Notes: generated by a model not told the origin, from the sequence alone. A DNA stretch of 64,000 nt from Myxococcales bacterium (GCA_016716835.1 JADJUW010000001.1:2376001-2440000); one strand, 5' to 3'. Positions 1 through 9,699 are shown, numbered from the stretch's first letter. Numbers and translations: made by a program.

Positions 1-3000
1 CCGCGTCGTCATGCTCTCTTCGATATACACATTCGTCGTATTGCTGCTCGTGCACGTCCCGCTCACCAGTGGCGTCGTGTCCGCCACATACGCGCCGGCT
101 AGCGGCGACGTGATCACCGGCGAGCTCGGCAACGGCAGGCTCACCGTAAAGTTGCGATTCGCCGTTGTCCCAACGTTGCCGGCGCTATCGGTCTGCGTCG
201 CCGTGATCGTATGCGCCCCTTGCAGCGCCAGCGGACTGCTCACGCACGAATAGGCGCTCGCCGTACACGTTGCCGAGCAAATAATCCCGTCCGCCGTGTC
301 ATAAATTGCCACGCCGCCAATACTATTTTCACACGTCCCACTAATCGTAGGCGTCGACGTCGTCACCGTCGACCCTTGCGTCGGTACTGAGATCGTCGGC
401 GTCGGCGCCGTCACGTCGATCACAATCCCGCCCATCGTCGAGCTACTTTGATTGCCAGCCAGGTCGGTCTGATAGCGCGCGATCGTCTTGCTGCCCTCGC
501 CTAAGGTCCCCATCGGCGTGCAGCTATACGCGCTGCTTGCGCACGTGGTCGTGCACACCGTCGAGCCATTGGACTGGATCGTCACCTGCGCCCCGCTCTC
601 GCATGCACCCGTGAAGGTCGGCGTCAGATCGGCTACGAACGTCGTATTTGGCAGCACCGCCGTCGGCGCGCTCGGCGCCGTCACGTCGATCGTGAAGCCG
701 CTCGTCGTACCGCCGCTGGTGTTGCCAGCCAGATCGGTTTGCGTCCGCGTGATCGTCTTGCTGCCCGCGGTCATTTGGTTTGACACGCAGCTATACGCAC
801 TGCTCGTGCACGGCGCCGTACATCGCGTCGTCGCGCCCTCGGCAATCGTCACCGTCGCACCCGTCTCGCACGTTCCCGTAAACGTCGGCGTCAACGTATT
901 CACAAAGGCGCCCGCCGCCGGCAACGTCGCGCCAGGTGCGCTCGGCGCCGTCACGTCGATGATAATCGTCCGCGTCGCGCCCACCGTGTCGCCATTGGCG
1001 TTCACCGCGCGCGGCGTCAAGATCCGCGTACCCGAGCCAAGCACGCCGCTCGTGCAGCTAAACGTATTGCTCGTGCACGCCGCCGTACACCGCGTCGTCA
1101 TGCTCTCTTCGATATACACGTTCGTCGTGTTGCTGCTCGTGCACGTCCCGCTCACCAGTGGCGTCGTGTCCGCCACATACGCGCCGGCTAGCGGCGACGT
1201 GATCACCGGCGAGCTCGGCAACGGCAGGCTCACCGTGAAGTCATTCGCCAGGGTGTAGGAGGTGTTGCCGGCCAGATCCGTCTGCACCGCGTCGACCGTG
1301 TGCGCGCCACCGCTGAGCGCCGGCCCGGTGCAGGAATAGGCCAAGCTCGTGCACGTCGCGCTGCAGTGGTTAATTGAATCCACCCGCACTTGGACGGTAC
1401 GGCCGTTCTCGCTGCAGCTACCCGATACCGGCGGCGTCGCCGTTGTCACCGTCGACCCTTGCGCCGGGTTGCCCACGCTTAGGCTCGGCGCCACCGTGTC
1501 GACAAAGAAGTTCCGATCGGCGCTGGAGGAAATATTGTTCGCGAGGTCCACCGACTCCGCGTGAATCGTTCGGCCGCCGTCCGCCAACGCGCTGGTTACG
1601 CATCCATACGTCCCGCCGCTGCACACCGCGGTGCACAGCAAGGTATCCGCGTTGTCGCGCACGTACATTTGCGTCGAGGTCTCGCACGTGCCGGTCACCG
1701 AGACCGTATTGTCATTGGTATAACTAAACGCCACGGGCGTCGTAATCGTCGGCGCGCTCGGCGCCGTCACGTCGATGATAATCGTCCGCGTCGCGCCCAC
1801 CGTGTCGCCATTGGCGTTCACCGCGCGCGGCGTCAAGATCCGCGTGCCCGAGCCAAGCACGCCGCTGGTGCAGCTAAACGTATTGCTCGTGCACGCCGCC
1901 GTACACCGCGTCGTCATGCTCTCTTCGATATACACGTTCGTCGTATTGCTGCTCGTGCACGTCCCGCTCACCAGCGGCGTCGTGTCTGCCACATACGCGC
2001 CGGCCGCCGGCGACGTGATCACCGGCGCGCTCGGCAGCGGCAGGCTCACCGTGAAGTCGTTGGCCAAGCTATAGCCGGTGTTGCCCGCCGCGTCGGTCTG
2101 CACCGCGTCGACCGTGTGCACATCATCGCTGAGCGCCGGCCCGGTGCAGGAATACGCCAAGCTGCTGCACGTCGCGCTGCAGTGGTTGATTGAATCCACC
2201 CGCACTTGGACGGTACGGCCGTTCTCGCTGCAGCTACCGCTCACCGGCGGCGTCGCCGTCGTCACCGTCGAGCCTTGCGCCGGGCTGCCAACGCTCACGT
2301 TCGGTTCCGTCACGTCGATGACAATCCCGCCCGTCGTCGAGCTGCTCTGATTGCCAGCTAGGTCGGTCTGATACCGCGCGATCGTCTTGCTGCCCTCGCC
2401 CAAGGTGCCCATCGGCGTGCAGCTATACGCGCTGCTCGCGCACGTCGTCGTGCACACCGTCGAGCCATTGGACTGAATCGTCACCTGCGCCCCGCTCTCG
2501 CACGCCCCCGTGAACGTCGGCGTTAGGTCGGCCACCAACGTCGTATTTGGCAGCACCGCCGTCGGCGCGCTCGGCGCCGTCACGTCGATCGTGAAGCTGT
2601 TCGACGACCCGCCGCTAGTGTTCCCCGCCGGATCCGTTTGGGTCCGCGTGATGGTCTTGCTACCTGCCGTCATCGTATTGGAAACGCAGCTATACGCGCT
2701 GCTGCTGCAAACATCTGTGCACCTCGTCGTACCGCCCTCGCGAACGGTCACGGTCGCGCCCGTCTCGCACGTTCCTGAAAACGTCGGCGTCAGCGTGTTT
2801 ACATACGCTCCTGACGCGGGCACAGGCGAACCGGGTGCGCCAGGCGCTGTCACGTCGATGATAATCCCGCCCGTCGTCGAGCTGCTTTGATTACCAGCCA
2901 GATCCGTCTGATAGCGTACGATCGTCTTGCTGCCCTCGCCCAAGCTCCCGCCCGGCGTGCAGCTATACGCGCTGCTTGCGCACGTTGTCGTGCACACCGT

Positions 3001-4647
3001 CGACCCGTTAGACTGGATCGTCACCTGCGCCCCGCTCTCGCACGCACCCGTAAACGTCGGCGTCAAATCCGTGACAAACGTCGTTCCTGGCAGCACCGCC
3101 GTCGGCGCGCTCGGCGCCGTCACGTCGATGATAATCGTCCGCGTCGCGCCCACCGTGTCGCCATTGGCGTTCACCGCGCGCGGCGTCAAGATCCGCGTGC
3201 CCGAGCCGAGCACGCCGCTCGTGCAGCTAAACGTATTGCTCGTACACGCCGCCGTACACCGCGTCGTCATGCTCTCTTCGATATACACGTTCGTCGTATT
3301 GCTGCTCGTGCACGTCCCGCTCACCAGCGGCGTCGTGTCTGCCACATACGCGCCGGCCGCCGGCGACGTGATCACCGGCGCGCTCGGCAGCGGCAGGCTC
3401 ACCGTGAAGTCGTTGGCCAAGCTATAGCCGGTGTTGCCCGCCGCGTCGGTCTGCACCGCGTCGACCGTGTGGGCACCAGCGCTGAGCGCCGGCCCGGTGC
3501 ATGAATATGCCAGGCTGGTGCACGTCGCGCTGCAGTGGTTGATCGAATCCACGCGCACCTGCACGGCCCGCCCGTTCTCGCTGCAACTGCCGCTCACCGG
3601 CGGCGTCGCCGTCGTCACCGTCGAGCCTTGCGCCGGGCTACCCACGCTCACGCTCGGCTCCGTCACGTCGATCACAATCCCGCCGGTGGTCGAGCTGCTT
3701 TGATTACCAGCCAGATCCGTCTGATAGCGTACGATCGTCTTGCTGCCCTCGCCCAAGCTCCCGCCCGGCGTGCAGCTATACGCGCTGCTTGCGCACGTTG
3801 TCGTGCACACCGTCGACCCGTTAGACTGGATCGTCACCTGCGCCCCGCTCTCGCACGCACCCGTAAACGTCGGCGTCAGATCGGCCACGAACGTCGACCC
3901 TGGCAGCACCGCCGTCGGCGCGCCCGGCGCCGTCACATCGATCGTGAAGCCGCTCGTCGAACCTCCGCTGGTGTTCCCGGCCAGATCGGTCTGCGTCCGC
4001 GTGATCGTCTTGCTGCCCGCGGTCATTTGGTTCGACACGCAGCTATACGCACTGCTCGTGCACGGCGCCGTACAACGCGTCGTCGCGCCTTCTTTCACCG
4101 TTACCGTTGCGCCGCTCTCGCACGTCCCTGAAAACGTCGGCGTCAGCGTGTTTACATACGCCCCCGCCGATGGCACCGGCGAACTCGGCGGGCTTGGCGG
4201 CGTTACATCGATCGTAATCGTCCGCACGTTTGACGAAGGACTATTTTCGGCGAGGTTGTTGGTTGCGATGGCGTGGTAGCTATTCGTGCCCAGCGGCAGA
4301 TCGCTCGCGGGCGTGCAGGTATAGCTATCTCCGCCGGTGCACGTCGTCGTGCAACGAATCGTTGCGCCGGTGCGAATCGTGATAGTTGGAGCCGGCGCGG
4401 TGGATTCGCAGTAACCCGTAAACGTCGGGCGCAAGTTATTGAGGTAGACGTTGTTGCCTGGGACATCGATCGACGGCGCCAACGGTGCCACAAACATGAC
4501 CCATACCGGACCTTGGGGCGGCTCATTATCCGCGACCGATGCCTCTTCATTTGGCGCACGTTCATCCGACGTCGTCTCGCAAGCACCGACGAGAAGTGCG
4601 AGCAGCCCACCTACGACGACGCCCCACACTGCCCCAAATTTTGGCAT
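1..4647 (-). CDS. Giant lipoprotein of tandem Ig-like domains (3' end outside the window)
   Basis: This reading frame stays open from an ATG at 4647 to the window edge (1549 codons seen, no stop met in the stretches I translated). The N-terminus is a signal peptide ending in a lipobox (LVGAC), so the protein is probably lipid-anchored and exported. After a linker come about 16 repeats of roughly 90 residues, each with a Thr/Pro/Ser-rich start (for example DVTAPSAPT), a TPTFTG strand, a CESGA-type Cys, a C-x3-C pair and a SAYSC strand. This resembles bacterial Ig-like domains of adhesins and myxobacterial surface proteins. The repeats fall into recurring types described under the repeat entries. 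A GTG lies directly before the chosen ATG in frame, and no good ribosome site is visible for either. Function is inferred: a cell-surface stalk or adhesin. Confidence 0.85.
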   Translation of the reverse strand, partial: MPKFGAVWGVVVGGLLALLVGACETTSDERAPNEEASVADNEPPQGPVWVMFVAPLAPSIDVPGNNVYLNNLRPTFTGYCESTAPAPTITIRTGATIRCTTTCTGGDSYTCTPASDLPLGTNSYHAIATNNLAENSPSSNVRTITIDVTPPSPPSSPVPSAGAYVNTLTPTFSGTCESGATVTVKEGATTRCTAPCTSSAYSCVSNQMTAGSKTITRTQTDLAGNTSGGSTSGFTIDVTAPGAPTAVLPGSTFVADLTPTFTGACESGAQVTIQSNGSTVCTTTCASSAYSCTPGGSLGEGSKTIVRYQTDLAGNQSSSTTGGIVIDVTEPSVSVGSPAQGSTVTTATPPVSGSCSENGRAVQVRVDSINHCSATCTSLAYSCTGPALSAGAHTVDAVQTDAAGNTGYSLANDFTVSLPLPSAPVITSPAAGAYVADTTPLVSGTCTSSNTTNVYIEESMTTRCTAACTSNTFSCTSGVLGSGTRILTPRAVNANGDTVGATRTIIIDVTAPSAPTAVLPGTTFVTDLTPTFTGACESGAQVTIQSNGSTVCTTTCASSAYSCTPGGSLGEGSKTIVRYQTDLAGNQSSSTTGGIIIDVTAPGAPGSPVPASGAYVNTLTPTFSGTCETGATVTVREGGTTRCTDVCSSSAYSCVSNTMTAGSKTITRTQTDPAGNTSGGSSNSFTIDVTAPSAPTAVLPNTTLVADLTPTFTGACESGAQVTIQSNGSTVCTTTCASSAYSCTPMGTLGEGSKTIARYQTDLAGNQSSSTTGGIVIDVTEPNVSVGSPAQGSTVTTATPPVSGSCSENGRTVQVRVDSINHCSATCSSLAYSCTGPALSDDVHTVDAVQTDAAGNTGYSLANDFTVSLPLPSAPVITSPAAGAYVADTTPLVSGTCTSSNTTNVYIEESMTTRCTAACTSNTFSCTSGVLGSGTRILTPRAVNANGDTVGATRTIIIDVTAPSAPTITTPVAFSYTNDNTVSVTGTCETSTQMYVRDNADTLLCTAVCSGGTYGCVTSALADGGRTIHAESVDLANNISSSADRNFFVDTVAPSLSVGNPAQGSTVTTATPPVSGSCSENGRTVQVRVDSINHCSATCTSLAYSCTGPALSGGAHTVDAVQTDLAGNTSYTLANDFTVSLPLPSSPVITSPLAGAYVADTTPLVSGTCTSSNTTNVYIEESMTTRCTAACTSNTFSCTSGVLGSGTRILTPRAVNANGDTVGATRTIIIDVTAPSAPGATLPAAGAFVNTLTPTFTGTCETGATVTIAEGATTRCTAPCTSSAYSCVSNQMTAGSKTITRTQTDLAGNTSGGTTSGFTIDVTAPSAPTAVLPNTTFVADLTPTFTGACESGAQVTIQSNGSTVCTTTCASSAYSCTPMGTLGEGSKTIARYQTDLAGNQSSSTMGGIVIDVTAPTPTISVPTQGSTVTTSTPTISGTCENSIGGVAIYDTADGIICSATCTASAYSCVSSPLALQGAHTITATQTDSAGNVGTTANRNFTVSLPLPSSPVITSPLAGAYVADTTPLVSGTCTSSNTTNVYIEESMTTR
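414..1489 (-). repeat. Rearranged Ig repeat block B-A-D-C
   Basis: In protein order, units of types B (about 1222-1489), A (952-1221), D (682-951) and C (414-681) recur here. The order is changed, and a unique unit E (1490-1767) precedes them. A divergent unit follows at 144-413, then another A unit runs off the window at position 1. Confidence 0.7.
1768..2850 (-). repeat. Higher-order repeat block D-C-B-A, copy 2
   Basis: This is the second D-C-B-A block of Ig-type units (D about 2583-2850, C 2311-2582, B 2040-2310, A 1768-2039). Near-identity of its A unit to copy 1 points to recent duplication or gene conversion. Its C unit is less like copy 1's C unit than is the lone C at 2851, so the array is a mosaic rather than a simple doubling. 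Confidence 0.75.
3121..4204 (-). repeat. Higher-order repeat block D-C-B-A, copy 1
   Basis: Four Ig-type units of about 270 bp lie in protein order D, C, B, A inside the giant lipoprotein gene. The same order recurs at 1768-2850. The A unit starting at 3121 matches the one starting at 1768 at a constant offset of 1353 bp, without gaps, over about 350 bp; I count three base differences. A single C unit (about 2851-3120) separates the two blocks. Confidence 0.8.
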
Positions 4648-4759
4648 CACCGACTGATGTTACGCGACGCCTCGAATGGGCCGCAAGCCGTGAATTTCCG
4701 CACAGCGAGGCCAGACCACCACCATGTGGTGTGGAGCGAGACCTTGACCTACATGGTAG

Positions 4760-7660
4760 CTACAGGCAATCAACCGCGCAGTTGACCGTGGTCTCTTGAG
4801 GGGCCGAGCAAACGATATCGCCACAAACCGAGCAATCCGCCGCGCACACCGCGAGGTTTTCGCTAGGCCCGCAGTAGGCATCACCACACGTCGTGGCCCC
4901 GGAACAATCCACCGCGCAGCGCGCTGCATTTTCAAGCAGCGAGTCACAGCTGGCATCGCCACACCGCGGTGCGTCGATTGGACATGACGATTCCGGCGGA
5001 CAGATGGGGGCACAAAATCCCCAGCAATCCGGATCGTCGCAGCCGCTTAGGCCATCGCCATCGACGTCGGAGTCGCCATCGCAGAGTTCGTCGCCAAGCG
5101 CAGGCGAATCCCACCCATATAACCATGTGTCGTTGAAATCTTCGCCTGAATTTAAGCCGCCAAACAACACCACGCGTTGCGTGGCCGCGTCATACGCCAT
5201 GGCCGCCTCATCGCGACGCGTCGGCGGCGCAAGGTCGTTTACCTCAGACCACGCCACGCCATCGAACTCCCACAAATCGTCGAGGCTGCCGGAGGCATCT
5301 TTGCCACCAAACACGATCACGCGCCCTCGCGCCGCATCGTAGGCGCTGACGTGCTTAAAGCGCGCGTCCGGTTGCGCCACGCCAAGCGGCAAGGTCACCG
5401 GGGACCATCCCGCGGCATCATACGTCCACGTATCGTTGCGGTAGGTGCCTGTGCCTGAAGGACCAAAGCCCGCAAAAAGCACCATGCGCGCCGCGATCGC
5501 GTCATAGGCCAACGTCGCGCCTTCGCGACCGATTGGCCCCGAGACGCCAATTTGCGCCCATGCCGAGCCATTCCATTCCCAGGTGTCGCTCAGCCGCGTG
5601 GAGCCTACGCTGTTGCCGCCGAACATGACGATGCGTTTTCGCGCGGTATCGTAGGCCATGGCATGCAAGCGGCGTGCACCAGGTCGCTGGCCGGCCGGGA
5701 TATTCTTTTCGCTCCACCCAAGCCCATTCCACACCCACGTATCGTTGAGCGCCGCGCCGCCGCCAACGCTGGTACCGCCAAATAGCACGACCTCCCCATG
5801 CTCGGCATCGTAGGCCATGGCGTGATTCTTGCGAGCCAGCGGCATGGTACCCGTGATCTTTGCCCACGCGCCCGCATGCCAAACCCACGTCGCGTCGGCG
5901 CGTCCGGTCTCGCTGCCGCCAAACAAGATCACCTGTTGCCGCGCGGTATCGTAGGCCGCCACGTCGCCCGAGCGCCCAACGGGCGGCGATTGCGGCGTGA
6001 CTTCAGCCCAGGCCGTGCCCGTCGTAAATTGCCACGTGTCATTTGCAAACCCACCCGCGACATCGCCCCCAAACAAGACGAGCGTCTCGCGCTGCGCGTC
6101 GTAGGCAATGGCATGGCTCACGCGCGCGCTCGGCAGCGGTGCCGCGATATTGCTGCGCAAGGCCCACGCCGTGCCGTTGTGCTCCCACATGTCATTTTGG
6201 TTGGTGCCCGCGAGCCCGCCGAAAAGGACCACGAGCCGTCGCTTCGCATCGTAGGCTAGGCCATGGCCACTGCGTGCGCTCGGCAGCGGGCCGTTGGTAT
6301 TGTTTGCCCACGTCGCGCCGTTATACGTCCACGTGTCGCTAAGCAACGTGCTGGCGGCGCCGGTGCCGCCAAAAATAATGATGCGGCTGCGCGCGGCATC
6401 GTAGGCCATGGCATGCCGACTTCGCACTGGCGGCTTAGCGACCGCTGCACCCACCGTCCATGCGACGCCATTCCACTCCCACGTATCGTCGAGCCGGACG
6501 CCAAAGGCGTCAATGCCGCCAAAGAGCACCACGCGCCCGCGCGCGGCGTCGTAGGCCATGGCATGTCCCGAGCGCGCCGAAGGAGCGGTGGCCAAACCCG
6601 ACCCGGCGTTGGTCCATGTCGAGCCATCCCACGTCCACGTGTCGCCCAGCACGCTGGTCCCGACGCCGCCAAAGACAACGACGCGACCGCGCCCCGCGTC
6701 GTACGCTGCCGCATGGCCACTGCGAGCCGGCGGCGCAACCGCGACTTCGCGCTTCACCCAGCTAAGGCCGTTAAACTCCCAGGTATCATTGCGCAGCGTC
6801 GCGCCGCCAAAGAGCACCACCTTGCCGCGCAGGGGGTCAAACACCATCACGTGGTCCTTGCGCGCCGGTGGCGGCATCGGTGTCGCCGCGGTCCACGAGG
6901 CGATCTCTAGGCCGCAGTCATGCGTGCAGCCATCGTGCAGACGAAAATTGCCGTCGTCGCACAGCTCACCTGCCAAATAGTCAGGCAGGCCATTGCCACA
7001 CGTCTCATTGGACTTGCAATCGAACGAACAACCATCGCCGGGCGCGATGTTGTTGTCGTCGCAGACTTCGCCGGCCGCCGCTTGCACGGTGCCGTCGCCG
7101 CAACGCCCACCGCACGCCGCCGTATCAAAGCCACACGCGGTGTTACACGCCAGCGCGCCACCATAAAACCCCAGCGTCTCGCAATCAAAGCCCCCAAGAT
7201 CCGCACCATCGCAGAGCTCGTCGCCGGCGCGCAGATCATCGCCGCAGCGCCCGGTACAGGCCGTAACCACGGTTTGGCAAAAATCGTTGCACGCCAGCTC
7301 ACCGCCGGTGAAGCCCGCGGCGAGGCAGGTATTGGCGCCAAAATTAGTGCCATCGCAGGTCTCGCCAGTTTCGATCTCGCCATTGCCGCACGACGCGAGC
7401 ACGCACACGCCGGCATCACAGGTGCCCCCGATGCCGCCGACGCGGCATTCATCGCCATCGACGTTGGCAGCGCATGCGGTCAACTGCGCGGGTTCGACAC
7501 AAATCGCGGCCTCGCTGAGCTGCTCGCAGCTGCGATCTTCGGGACACAGCAAGTCGTCGCACGTCTCTAGCTGCGGCGCGACGCGGCACGCACCCAACCA
7601 CACGACGGCCATAGCCAGCCCGATGCGCACGTGGGTTGGCAACAAGGCGCGCGGGTGCAT
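4760..7660 (-). CDS. Kelch-repeat lipoprotein with Cys-rich (DUF4215-like) repeats
   Basis: A secreted lipoprotein of 966 residues. The start at 7660 gives a clean signal peptide with lipobox LGAC; an upstream in-frame start at 7702 would add 14 residues before it. The N-terminal third carries Cys-rich units of the myxobacterial type (CGNGEIETGETCDG, GDGCSFDCK, HDGCTHDC). Then come twelve Kelch-type repeats of about 50 residues with the pattern R..HAMAYD..R...V.FGG....DTW.W....W, enough for two six-bladed propellers or one large one. The C-terminus returns to Cys-rich motifs (CGD..C, CAVDC). Kelch propellers usually bind proteins or glycans. No catalytic residues were recognised. It lies 112 bp upstream of the Ig lipoprotein on the same strand. 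Role inferred: surface binding protein. Confidence 0.85.
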   Translation of the reverse strand: MHPRALLPTHVRIGLAMAVVWLGACRVAPQLETCDDLLCPEDRSCEQLSEAAICVEPAQLTACAANVDGDECRVGGIGGTCDAGVCVLASCGNGEIETGETCDGTNFGANTCLAAGFTGGELACNDFCQTVVTACTGRCGDDLRAGDELCDGADLGGFDCETLGFYGGALACNTACGFDTAACGGRCGDGTVQAAAGEVCDDNNIAPGDGCSFDCKSNETCGNGLPDYLAGELCDDGNFRLHDGCTHDCGLEIASWTAATPMPPPARKDHVMVFDPLRGKVVLFGGATLRNDTWEFNGLSWVKREVAVAPPARSGHAAAYDAGRGRVVVFGGVGTSVLGDTWTWDGSTWTNAGSGLATAPSARSGHAMAYDAARGRVVLFGGIDAFGVRLDDTWEWNGVAWTVGAAVAKPPVRSRHAMAYDAARSRIIIFGGTGAASTLLSDTWTYNGATWANNTNGPLPSARSGHGLAYDAKRRLVVLFGGLAGTNQNDMWEHNGTAWALRSNIAAPLPSARVSHAIAYDAQRETLVLFGGDVAGGFANDTWQFTTGTAWAEVTPQSPPVGRSGDVAAYDTARQQVILFGGSETGRADATWVWHAGAWAKITGTMPLARKNHAMAYDAEHGEVVLFGGTSVGGGAALNDTWVWNGLGWSEKNIPAGQRPGARRLHAMAYDTARKRIVMFGGNSVGSTRLSDTWEWNGSAWAQIGVSGPIGREGATLAYDAIAARMVLFAGFGPSGTGTYRNDTWTYDAAGWSPVTLPLGVAQPDARFKHVSAYDAARGRVIVFGGKDASGSLDDLWEFDGVAWSEVNDLAPPTRRDEAAMAYDAATQRVVLFGGLNSGEDFNDTWLYGWDSPALGDELCDGDSDVDGDGLSGCDDPDCWGFCAPICPPESSCPIDAPRCGDASCDSLLENAARCAVDCSGATTCGDAYCGPSENLAVCAADCSVCGDIVCSAPQETTVNCAVDCL

Positions 7661-7738
7661 GGGCGAATCGTCGCGCGAAACCGCATGGGTCACAAGGGGC
7701 ACATGTCGTGGCGGCGAGGACGAGCGCCGCGCGCCGCG

Positions 7739-8140
7739 TTATTTGGTGGGCACGTCGCAGACGCCAGCCGCATCAGGCGCGCAGCGACCGGTTAGGCGCA
7801 TCCGGTTTTTTGCAAATAGATCGTAGGCGACGCCTAACGCTTGTGAAATCCCAGGCAAGCGCGATGCCCACACCAGGCGAGGAAACCCGACAAGCGCATA
7901 CAAGCGGCGAAATACCTCGACGCCCTCGATCCATTCGCCATTGGGGAGGCGACCCTGGATGCGGTCCATAAAATCGCCAATGGATCGCCCGTACGCCGCG
8001 GGCTCAAAATCGGCCGCCGCGATGTCAGTGAAGCGAATACGGCCGTGCACGTCGCGCTTCTGCAGCACGCGCGTTTCGCGCATGCACACAGGGCACGCGC
8101 CGTCGTAAAACATTTCAATATCGAAGGTGCCGGTGCTCAT
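7739..8140 (-). CDS. DCC-family thiol-disulfide oxidoreductase-like protein (DUF393)
   Basis: A 133-residue protein. It begins with a beta-strand and the hallmark motif FYDGACPVCMRE (residues about 11-22), which defines the DCC family (DxxCxxC, YuxK-like). It also shows the family's later RTxAA-like and FPRLVW segments. The length is normal for the family, which is thioredoxin-like and presumed redox active, with substrate unknown. The C-terminus adds two Cys (GRCAPDAAGVC) not usual in the core. The gene stands 78 bp upstream of the Kelch gene on the same strand and follows the tRNA-Ala gene. Confidence 0.8.
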   Translation of the reverse strand: MSTGTFDIEMFYDGACPVCMRETRVLQKRDVHGRIRFTDIAAADFEPAAYGRSIGDFMDRIQGRLPNGEWIEGVEVFRRLYALVGFPRLVWASRLPGISQALGVAYDLFAKNRMRLTGRCAPDAAGVCDVPTK

Positions 8141-8191
8141 AGGCTACGGCCTAGCATGAACCACAGCACACGGAACAACTTGATTACCTGG

Positions 8192-8264
8192 TGGAGATAA
8201 GGGGTCTCGAACCCCTGACCTCATGAATGCCATTCATGCGCTCTACCAACTGAGCTATATCCCC
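8192..8264 (-). tRNA. tRNA-Ala (anticodon GGC)
   Basis: The reverse complement folds into a full cloverleaf of 73 nt. The acceptor is GGGGATA with TATCTCC, the D arm GCTC/GAGC, and the anticodon stem CATGA/TCATG with loop ATGGCAT (anticodon GGC). The T arm is AGGGG/CCCCT around TTCGAGA. The discriminator base is A. CCA is not encoded. It decodes GCC, a frequent alanine codon in this GC-rich DNA. Confidence 0.95.
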
Positions 8265-8319
8265 AGGTCAGGGCGGGTTCTTACCGTTGTCGCCCCGGCG
8301 CTGTCAAGCGCCCTGCCCC

Positions 8320-8811
8320 CTACCTCGACTCCAAATCGTCGGGGTGCATAAAGTCAGCGAGGTCCGCGGCATCGAGGTCCTCAGTTGCCGTCCACGGCGT
8401 GCGCGGCGCGGCGCGGGGGATGCGGCCCGCCATTGATGAGACGGTGCCGTCGTCGTCAAAATCCGGGCGCCGATCGGCCGCAAATCCGTACGAAGATCGT
8501 TCGTTCACGGCATCGGCGTAGCCGCCGTCATCCTGGGCGACGTCGTTGTTGTCCTGCGCCAGCCGGGCCAACACCTCAGCCACCGTTGGGTCGGTGTCGA
8601 TTTGGTGCAAACGCCCCGCCTGCGCCAGCCGCCACGTAGCTCGCCCGAGTTCCAGCATGAGTTCGCCCTGCCGTTGCCGCTCTTGCCACGCACCGAGCTG
8701 TTTCGCGCCCTCCTCGATCCCACGCGACGCCAGCTCGCGAACGCCGGAGCTGCGCTCAATGGCGGTTTGCAGCGCAAATTCAAACCGATCGCGCCATGTC
8801 GATTTACTCAT
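8320..8811 (-). CDS. Hypothetical protein, 163 aa
   Basis: No family was recognised. The N-terminal 75 residues are predicted helical and charged (RDRFEFALQTAIERSSG, then Gln/Glu-rich). The C-terminal half is acidic and low in complexity (DDDG, DLDAADLADF), so probably disordered. No signal peptide or membrane segment is present. It starts 12 bp after the end of the upstream HATPase-like gene on the same strand, so the two are probably co-transcribed and may act in the same signalling path; that is inference. GC-rich third positions support coding. Confidence 0.7.
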   Translation of the reverse strand: MSKSTWRDRFEFALQTAIERSSGVRELASRGIEEGAKQLGAWQERQRQGELMLELGRATWRLAQAGRLHQIDTDPTVAEVLARLAQDNNDVAQDDGGYADAVNERSSYGFAADRRPDFDDDGTVSSMAGRIPRAAPRTPWTATEDLDAADLADFMHPDDLESR

Positions 8812-8823
8812 ATGAAACCCAAT

Positions 8824-9699
8824 CTAGCGCATTTCGGCCGCGACTTGCGGCGCGACGTGAAGCGATCTGTCCACCTCTTGGGCGTGACGGTGAAACAAGC
8901 ACACCACCTCGGTGAAATGGCCGGGCGCGATCAGCACCACGAAGTGGCTGACGCGGCTGGCGACAAGATAAAGGCCAATGCCAGCACCTTGCGTCGCGTT
9001 GGCGCGCTCAATTGGCGCCCCTCCGCGCGATCTCGCCGCGACGATGCTGCCCACGAATTGGGCCTTGCTAAGCAGACCGTAGTCATCGCGCACGGCGATG
9101 CCGATATACTCGGCGTCGTAGCCCCATGCGGCCGTCGCGGCGCGCCCCGGCGCCAAGGGTCCGGCGACGGCGGGTGCATCGATGAGCGCGTTCATGAGCA
9201 ATTCATCGAGCGCGCTTTGAGCGTCACCCAGCGGTCGGCGCTTGGTGCCGAGGATCTGCAAGTCGCGCACGCACGCGTCGATACAGGCAAGCTTGTCGCG
9301 CGGCCAAACCGACATCCGGGCGAGCGTCGTGCCCGCGGTTAGGCAGGCGGCAAGCGCGTCGCCATCAAAGACCTCCGCGGCCTCAACCCGCGCCAAGAGC
9401 GCCAACGCGCGCGGCAGCAAGGCGCCGCGTGCGGGCAAGACATGCGCGACTTTCGGGTGCTGCAAAAACGCCTGTGCGTCATCGCCGCCGCCGATCACGG
9501 CCAGGGTTGACCCGCCCGCCACGGCGTCCTCGAATGCCGCCTCGCCCAGCCGCGCGTCGATGACACTAACCTCGTGCGAGGCCAGCGCCTGTTGATCGCG
9601 CGGCGCTAACGTTGCCTGTGCCTGACGCAAGGCGACGTGGATCGCCGCATCATCAGACAAGCACACCAACCCTTTTCCCATGCGAAGAGGCCTCATATA
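8824..9699 (-). CDS. HATPase (anti-sigma / histidine-kinase-like ATPase) protein
   Basis: A 291-residue protein whose C-terminal part carries GHKL ATPase motifs: an N box (ALDELLMNAL), a degenerate G1 region (VRDDYG) and a G2 box (GAGIGLYLVASR). The N-terminal part, with an alternating Val/Ala pattern and VIGGGDD, looks like a receiver or pseudo-receiver fold, with no clear phospho-acceptor identified. No H-box is seen, so it is closer to RsbW/anti-sigma-type kinases than to a full sensor kinase. I chose the ATG at 9699 because GGGAG lies about 9 nt upstream; in-frame starts at 9768 and 9780 would overlap the divergent TPR gene. A STAS-domain protein is encoded nearby at 12437, which fits partner-switching control (inference). 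Confidence 0.75.
   Translation of the reverse strand, partial: YMRPLRMGKGLVCLSDDAAIHVALRQAQATLAPRDQQALASHEVSVIDARLGEAAFEDAVAGGSTLAVIGGGDDAQAFLQHPKVAHVLPARGALLPRALALLARVEAAEVFDGDALAACLTAGTTLARMSVWPRDKLACIDACVRDLQILGTKRRPLGDAQSALDELLMNALIDAPAVAGPLAPGRAATAAWGYDAEYIGIAVRDDYGLLSKAQFVGSIVAARSRGGAPIERANATQGAGIGLYLVASRVSHFVVLIAPGHFTEVVCLFHRHAQEVDRSLHVAPQVAAEMR

Noticed and set aside
11..4279. Plus-strand open frames rich in Val/Leu/Ala across the first 4 kb
   Set aside because: They are mirror frames of the repeats in the minus-strand Ig lipoprotein; none has a signal, start context or family, and they repeat at the same period.
5177..7570. Plus-strand frames opposite the Kelch gene
   Set aside because: Arg/Ala-rich shadows that repeat with the Kelch period; the minus frame carries clear domains.
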